This document shows positions 15,522-17,819 of a stretch of DNA of 17,819 nt, in pieces. A model generated the notes under the pieces. It was not told the origin of the DNA and ran no database searches. It saw nothing but the letters and a program-made list of their open reading frames with translations. The stretch is from an uncultured Bacilli bacterium (GTDB lineage Bacteria; Bacillota_I; Bacilli_A; RF39; UBA660). Both the position numbers and the translations under genes were made by a program. Position 1 is the first letter of the stretch. Every line of letters begins with the position of its first letter. Location: positions 1-17,819 of the forward strand of contig CANRJI010000011.1 of the NCBI GenBank assembly GCA_947630885.1, written 5' to 3'.

Positions 15522-16346
15522 ATGCCAGAATTACCAGAAGTGGAAACGGTTAAGGAAAGTTTAAAGTTAAGACTTGCTAAAAAGAAAATTGTTGATGTTA
15601 ATATTTTATATGATAATATTATTGCTTATCCTGATAAAGAAGAATTTTTATTACAAATTAAAAATCAAACAATTAATGATGTTAAGAGACGAGGAAAATT
15701 TTTACTATTTGATTTAAATGATTATTATCTTCTTTCACACCTTCGAATGGAAGGGAAGTATTTCTTTAAGACAAAAGATGATGAGATACTTAAACATGAA
15801 CATATTATTTTTGATTTGGACGATGGGGAAGAACTTCGTTATCACGATACAAGAAAGTTTGGTAAAATGTATCTTATAAAGAAGGAAGATATTAATAGTA
15901 TTGGTCCACTTAAAGATTTGGGACTAGAGCCATGGGATAAAAATTTAACTAGTGGTTATTTAAGAGAAAAATATGCAAAGAAAAAACTTCCTATTAAGTC
16001 TGTTTTGTTAGATCAGAGTATTATTGTTGGTATTGGAAATATTTATGCTGATGAAATTTTATTCTTATGTAAGATTAATCCTCTTAAAGAGGCACAGTTA
16101 ATTACTGATAAAGAGTGCGAGCTTATTATTAAATATACGAAAGAAGTACTGGAAAGGGCTATAAAAAAGGGTGGTACAACGATTAGAACATACAGTTCGG
16201 TCGATGGAGTTCACGGTCTTTTTCAAGAAGAACTTCTCGTTCATGGGAAAGATAAGGGTAACTGTCCTGAATGCAAGGAGAAAATTATAAAGAATAGAGT
16301 GGGCGGAAGAGGTACTTATTATTGTCCTCATTGTCAAAAAGGATAA
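15522..16346 (+). CDS. mutM: Formamidopyrimidine-DNA glycosylase (Fpg/MutM)
   Basis: Removes oxidised purines such as 8-oxoguanine and cuts the abasic site by beta,delta-elimination; Pol I can then fill the gap, which fits the polA-mutM pairing common in Firmicutes. The 274 residues start MPELPEVETV (catalytic Pro2 and Glu3 after Met removal), with Lys59 in RRGKF, the intercalating-loop region LRMEGKY (75-80), HDTRKFG (Arg111), the helix-two-turn-helix VGIGNIYADE (Asn173) and a C-terminal zinc finger with Cys248, Cys251, Cys268, Cys271 and Arg263 in GGRGTYYC. All family landmarks are present at normal length. AGGTGAT overlapping the polA stop serves as ribosome site for ATG 15522. Confidence 0.97.
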   Translation: MPELPEVETVKESLKLRLAKKKIVDVNILYDNIIAYPDKEEFLLQIKNQTINDVKRRGKFLLFDLNDYYLLSHLRMEGKYFFKTKDDEILKHEHIIFDLDDGEELRYHDTRKFGKMYLIKKEDINSIGPLKDLGLEPWDKNLTSGYLREKYAKKKLPIKSVLLDQSIIVGIGNIYADEILFLCKINPLKEAQLITDKECELIIKYTKEVLERAIKKGGTTIRTYSSVDGVHGLFQEELLVHGKDKGNCPECKEKIIKNRVGGRGTYYCPHCQKG

Positions 16347-16370
16347 TTTACAGATATTGACATAGATTTT

Positions 16371-16397
16371 GTAACCTATTTGGTTACTTTTTCTTTT
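16371..16397 (+). terminator. Likely terminator after mutM
   Basis: GTAACC (16371-16376) pairs with GGTTAC (16382-16387) over a 5-base loop, followed by TTTTTCTTTTT. The stem is short (6 bp) but the U-tract is good; it lies 24 bp after the mutM stop. Confidence 0.6.
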
Positions 16398-16402
16398 TGT
16401 TA

Positions 16403-16432
16403 TTGACTTTCTTTTTAATTATATGTTAGTTT
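16403..16432 (+). promoter_or_regulatory. Possible promoter for the 135-residue protein gene
   Basis: TTGACT (16403-16408) is a 5/6 -35. At 18-bp spacing lies TAGTTT (16427-16432) with TG upstream (16424-16425), only a 3/6 -10. The gene needs its own promoter because a terminator follows mutM, but this assignment is weak. Confidence 0.3.
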
Positions 16433-16448
16433 TAGGGTGGTGATAGTT

Positions 16449-16856
16449 ATGAATGATGAAATGTTTAGACAAGCACTTATTGAACTAATGAACTTAGGAT
16501 TACTAAATGAATTTGTCAATGAAGTTTTTGAATATAATCTTAAAGAAAAAGAATATGTCTATATGCAATATAAAATTGTTAAAGGAAATATTGTTCTCAA
16601 TATATACGATAATGTAAAAGAAAATAGATTTAAGGGTTATATTTTTTCTACCAAACATATTGATAGTCATGATGATGGTATTATTTATGTTGATGTTGAA
16701 GATTGTTATCAAAAATATAAGAAGGGAAATATTAATAATAAACTTTCTTTGATAGGTGTTCTTCTTAAAGCAAGTACTGAGGATGAAAAGAAAAAGATTA
16801 TTGATAAATTTGAAAATGATGATATTAAAAAAATACTAATTAAACATTTTATTTAA
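16449..16856 (+). CDS. Hypothetical protein, 135 residues
   Basis: I do not recognise this protein. It is 135 residues, predicted soluble, with no signal peptide or membrane segment. The N-terminal third looks helical (ALIELMNLGLLNEFVNEVF), the middle alternates in a beta-like pattern (YMQYKIVKGNIVLNIYDN, then DDGIIYVDVEDCY), and the C-terminus is helical and lysine-rich. Its single Cys is in the middle. ATG 16449 is chosen because AGGGTGGTGAT lies just upstream; in-frame GTG codons at 16437 and 16440 are part of that ribosome site. Base use matches the neighbours, and its coding frame is clean with a good ribosome site, so it is probably real. It stands alone between mutM and the zinc-ribbon gene. 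Confidence 0.75.
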   Translation: MNDEMFRQALIELMNLGLLNEFVNEVFEYNLKEKEYVYMQYKIVKGNIVLNIYDNVKENRFKGYIFSTKHIDSHDDGIIYVDVEDCYQKYKKGNINNKLSLIGVLLKASTEDEKKKIIDKFENDDIKKILIKHFI

Positions 16857-17044
16857 TTGGTACTTTTTAATTATATTTATATATGATATATTAATTAGAA
16901 ATATATATTGGAAGTAGTGAAAAATAATAAGATAATTTGAAACAAAAAAATTAATGTAAACCAAAATAAAGATTAAAAATATGATGTATATGTAGAAATA
17001 TTATTTGAAATCAAAATATTTGATTAATTCTTTTTTCTTTTTTA
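16857..17044. other. AT-rich intergenic stretch
   Basis: About 190 bp with no supported gene and no clear terminator for the preceding gene. It holds scattered TATA-like runs and the palindrome ATCAAA-ATA-TTTGAT (17010-17024), which ends about 23 bp before the next gene's -10 and so could be an operator. Confidence 0.4.
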
Positions 17045-17053
17045 TGATATAAT
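17045..17053 (+). promoter_or_regulatory. Extended -10 promoter of the zinc-ribbon gene
   Basis: TG-A-TATAAT, with a perfect TATAAT at 17048-17053. No good -35 at 17 bp (TAATTC). Transcription would start near 17060, giving a leader of about 48 nt, longer than the roughly 16-21 nt leaders of other genes here. Confidence 0.65.
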
Positions 17054-17059
17054 TTTGAT

Positions 17060-17107
17060 AGAAAGGAGTATGTAAAATATTTAATATTTTACGAGAAGTG
17101 ATTTTTT
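17060..17107 (+). promoter_or_regulatory. Leader with strong ribosome site, ATG-TAA start-stop and hairpin
   Basis: GAAAGGAG (17061-17068) is followed at once by ATG-TAA (17070-17075), a start codon directly followed by a stop. Then comes a perfect inverted repeat, GTAAAATATT-T-AATATTTTAC (17072-17092). The real gene has only the weaker GAAGTGAT (17096-17103) before ATG 17108. The layout could tune translation of the downstream gene; an effect has not been shown. Confidence 0.45.
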
Positions 17108-17470
17108 ATGAATAATGGTAAAAAATTTTGTTCAAACTGTGGAAAAGAAATAGATGTTAATGCTGATATCTGTGTAAACTGTGGTGTAGCAGTTAATAAA
17201 AATAACACAGTTGTAACGACCAAAAATGTTAGAGAAGACAATATTCCTGAAGAGTATAGACCAATTAGTATGTGGGGATACTTTGGATATGAAATTTTAT
17301 TTTCAATTCCTTTAGTAGGTTTTATTCTTCTTTTGGTATTTTCTTTTGGAGGAACAAGAAATAAAAATCTTAAAAACTTTGCTCGTTCATATTTTTGTTT
17401 GTTAATTATACTGGTAATACTTTTGGTTATTGTTCTTGTTTCTGGTGGACTATTTGCATCTCAACTTTAG
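17108..17470 (+). CDS. Small zinc-ribbon membrane protein
   Basis: Function unknown. The 120 residues start with a zinc ribbon FCSNCGKEI...ICVNCG (Cys8, Cys11, Cys22, Cys25), followed by a polar linker (about 30-52). Next is a first hydrophobic segment with the PISMWGYFGYEILFSIPLVG motif (about 52-80), a basic loop (GGTRNKNLKNFARSY) and a second membrane segment (about 97-115). Such short zinc-ribbon plus two-TM proteins are common in Firmicutes; the positive loop between the segments suggests it faces the cytoplasm with the ribbon. No neighbour hints at a pathway. It converges with the minus-strand gene 8 bp away, with no obvious terminator between. Confidence 0.8.
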   Translation: MNNGKKFCSNCGKEIDVNADICVNCGVAVNKNNTVVTTKNVREDNIPEEYRPISMWGYFGYEILFSIPLVGFILLLVFSFGGTRNKNLKNFARSYFCLLIILVILLVIVLVSGGLFASQL

Positions 17471-17478
17471 TTATTAAC

Positions 17479-17819
17479 TTATTCCTTAATTATTGGCTTC
17501 TTTTGGTATTCTCTAGCTAATATATCGGTGCCTGTAATTAATGAATATATTTTTGTTATTTGTAATTCTTTATCGAGAACATTAGATAATCCCTTTTGAT
17601 ATGATGTTATAATTGGGATTTCGATGTTCTTTTTTATTTGTCCTAAATAATTTCTTCCAGCACTAGTGAAACCGAGAATGCGAAGATAATCAACTTTTAT
17701 ATTGTTTGTTTCTTCTGATGTTTTTAATAGTATATCATAACACATTTCTTTATTCAATATTAAAAATTTTTCTTTATATTTTTTTATAAATTTTGTTTTT
17801 ACTACTACCATATTTCCAA
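17479..17819 (-). CDS. tmcAL: TmcAL (YlbM)-like tRNA(Met) cytidine acetate ligase, C-terminal part (partial)
   Basis: The minus-strand frame stays open to the right edge, so only the last 113 or so codons are present; an internal ATG at 17811 need not be the start, since full-length family members have about 380-420 residues. The segment DYLRILGFTSAGRNYLGQIKK, then IPIITS, then LQITKIYSLI, and the ending EYQKKPII resemble the C-terminal domain of the DUF795/YlbM family, which acetylates the wobble cytidine of elongator tRNA(Met) using acetate and ATP. The nucleotidyltransferase domain with its HIGH-like motif would lie outside the window. The family call rests on recalled C-terminal patterns only. 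If right, it uses the same metabolite (acetate) that AckA handles, although the genes are not linked. Confidence 0.65.
   Translation of the reverse strand, partial: GNMVVVKTKFIKKYKEKFLILNKEMCYDILLKTSEETNNIKVDYLRILGFTSAGRNYLGQIKKNIEIPIITSYQKGLSNVLDKELQITKIYSLITGTDILAREYQKKPIIKE

Noticed and set aside
16357..16362. Perfect TTGACA after mutM as a promoter
   Set aside because: No -10-like hexamer lies at 16-18 bp, and the terminator hairpin occupies that position.
1..17819. CRISPR arrays, rRNA or tRNA genes
   Set aside because: No regularly spaced repeats, and I saw no rRNA segments or tRNA cloverleaf/CCA patterns in the short intergenic gaps.

Overview
The window is AT-rich, densely packed bacterial DNA from a low-GC Gram-positive lineage. 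The evidence is a gram-positive type PolC replicase with a C-terminal clamp-binding QLTLF motif, a SufS-SufU type iron-sulfur operon, a family II (DHH) pyrophosphatase with CBS and DRTGG domains, strong GGAGG-type ribosome sites and short intergenic gaps. Trp is read from TGG and the genes are intact under the standard code. An uncultured gut-type Bacilli or Mollicutes-related member (Erysipelotrichales/RF39-like) fits best. That placement is inference from gene content, not a phylogeny.

Layout. Positions 1-4004 hold the tail of a possible upstream gene, then a Mn-dependent pyrophosphatase (ppaC), a terminator, and a two-gene unit of acetate kinase (ackA) and a DHH nanoRNase/pAp phosphatase (nrnA) ending in a terminator. 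Positions 4007-7256 are a tight SUF operon: sufC, a short sufD-like scaffold, sufS and sufU. It has its own extended -10 promoter and a terminator overlapping the sufU stop codon. There is no sufB, and the only scaffold is 254 residues. Positions 7239-12098 hold polC with a leader that contains a WalR-like direct repeat, followed by a terminator hairpin.

Positions 12059-12793 are a small cassette: a membrane-anchored XRE/Cro-type regulator enclosed by two 39-bp inverted repeats (38 of 39 bases match). It sits exactly between polC and polA. Positions 12938-16346 are polA and mutM, an operon-like replication/repair pair. Positions 16449-17470 hold an unrecognised 135-residue protein, a roughly 250-bp AT-rich gap, and a small zinc-ribbon two-TM membrane protein with an unusual leader. 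At the right edge, on the minus strand, lies the C-terminal part of a TmcAL (YlbM)-like tRNA-modification enzyme, running off the window.

How the genes fit together: SufS takes sulfur from cysteine and SufU receives it, while SufC plus the short SufD-like protein should form the cluster scaffold. PolC, Pol I and Fpg/MutM cover chromosome replication, gap filling and oxidised-base repair. PpaC removes the pyrophosphate released by polymerases, NrnA clears RNA dinucleotides and pAp, and AckA makes ATP from acetyl phosphate. The most unusual points are the reduced SUF scaffold with altered SufS/SufU contact residues, the inverted-repeat-bounded regulator between two DNA polymerases, and a roughly 75-residue insertion in PolC.
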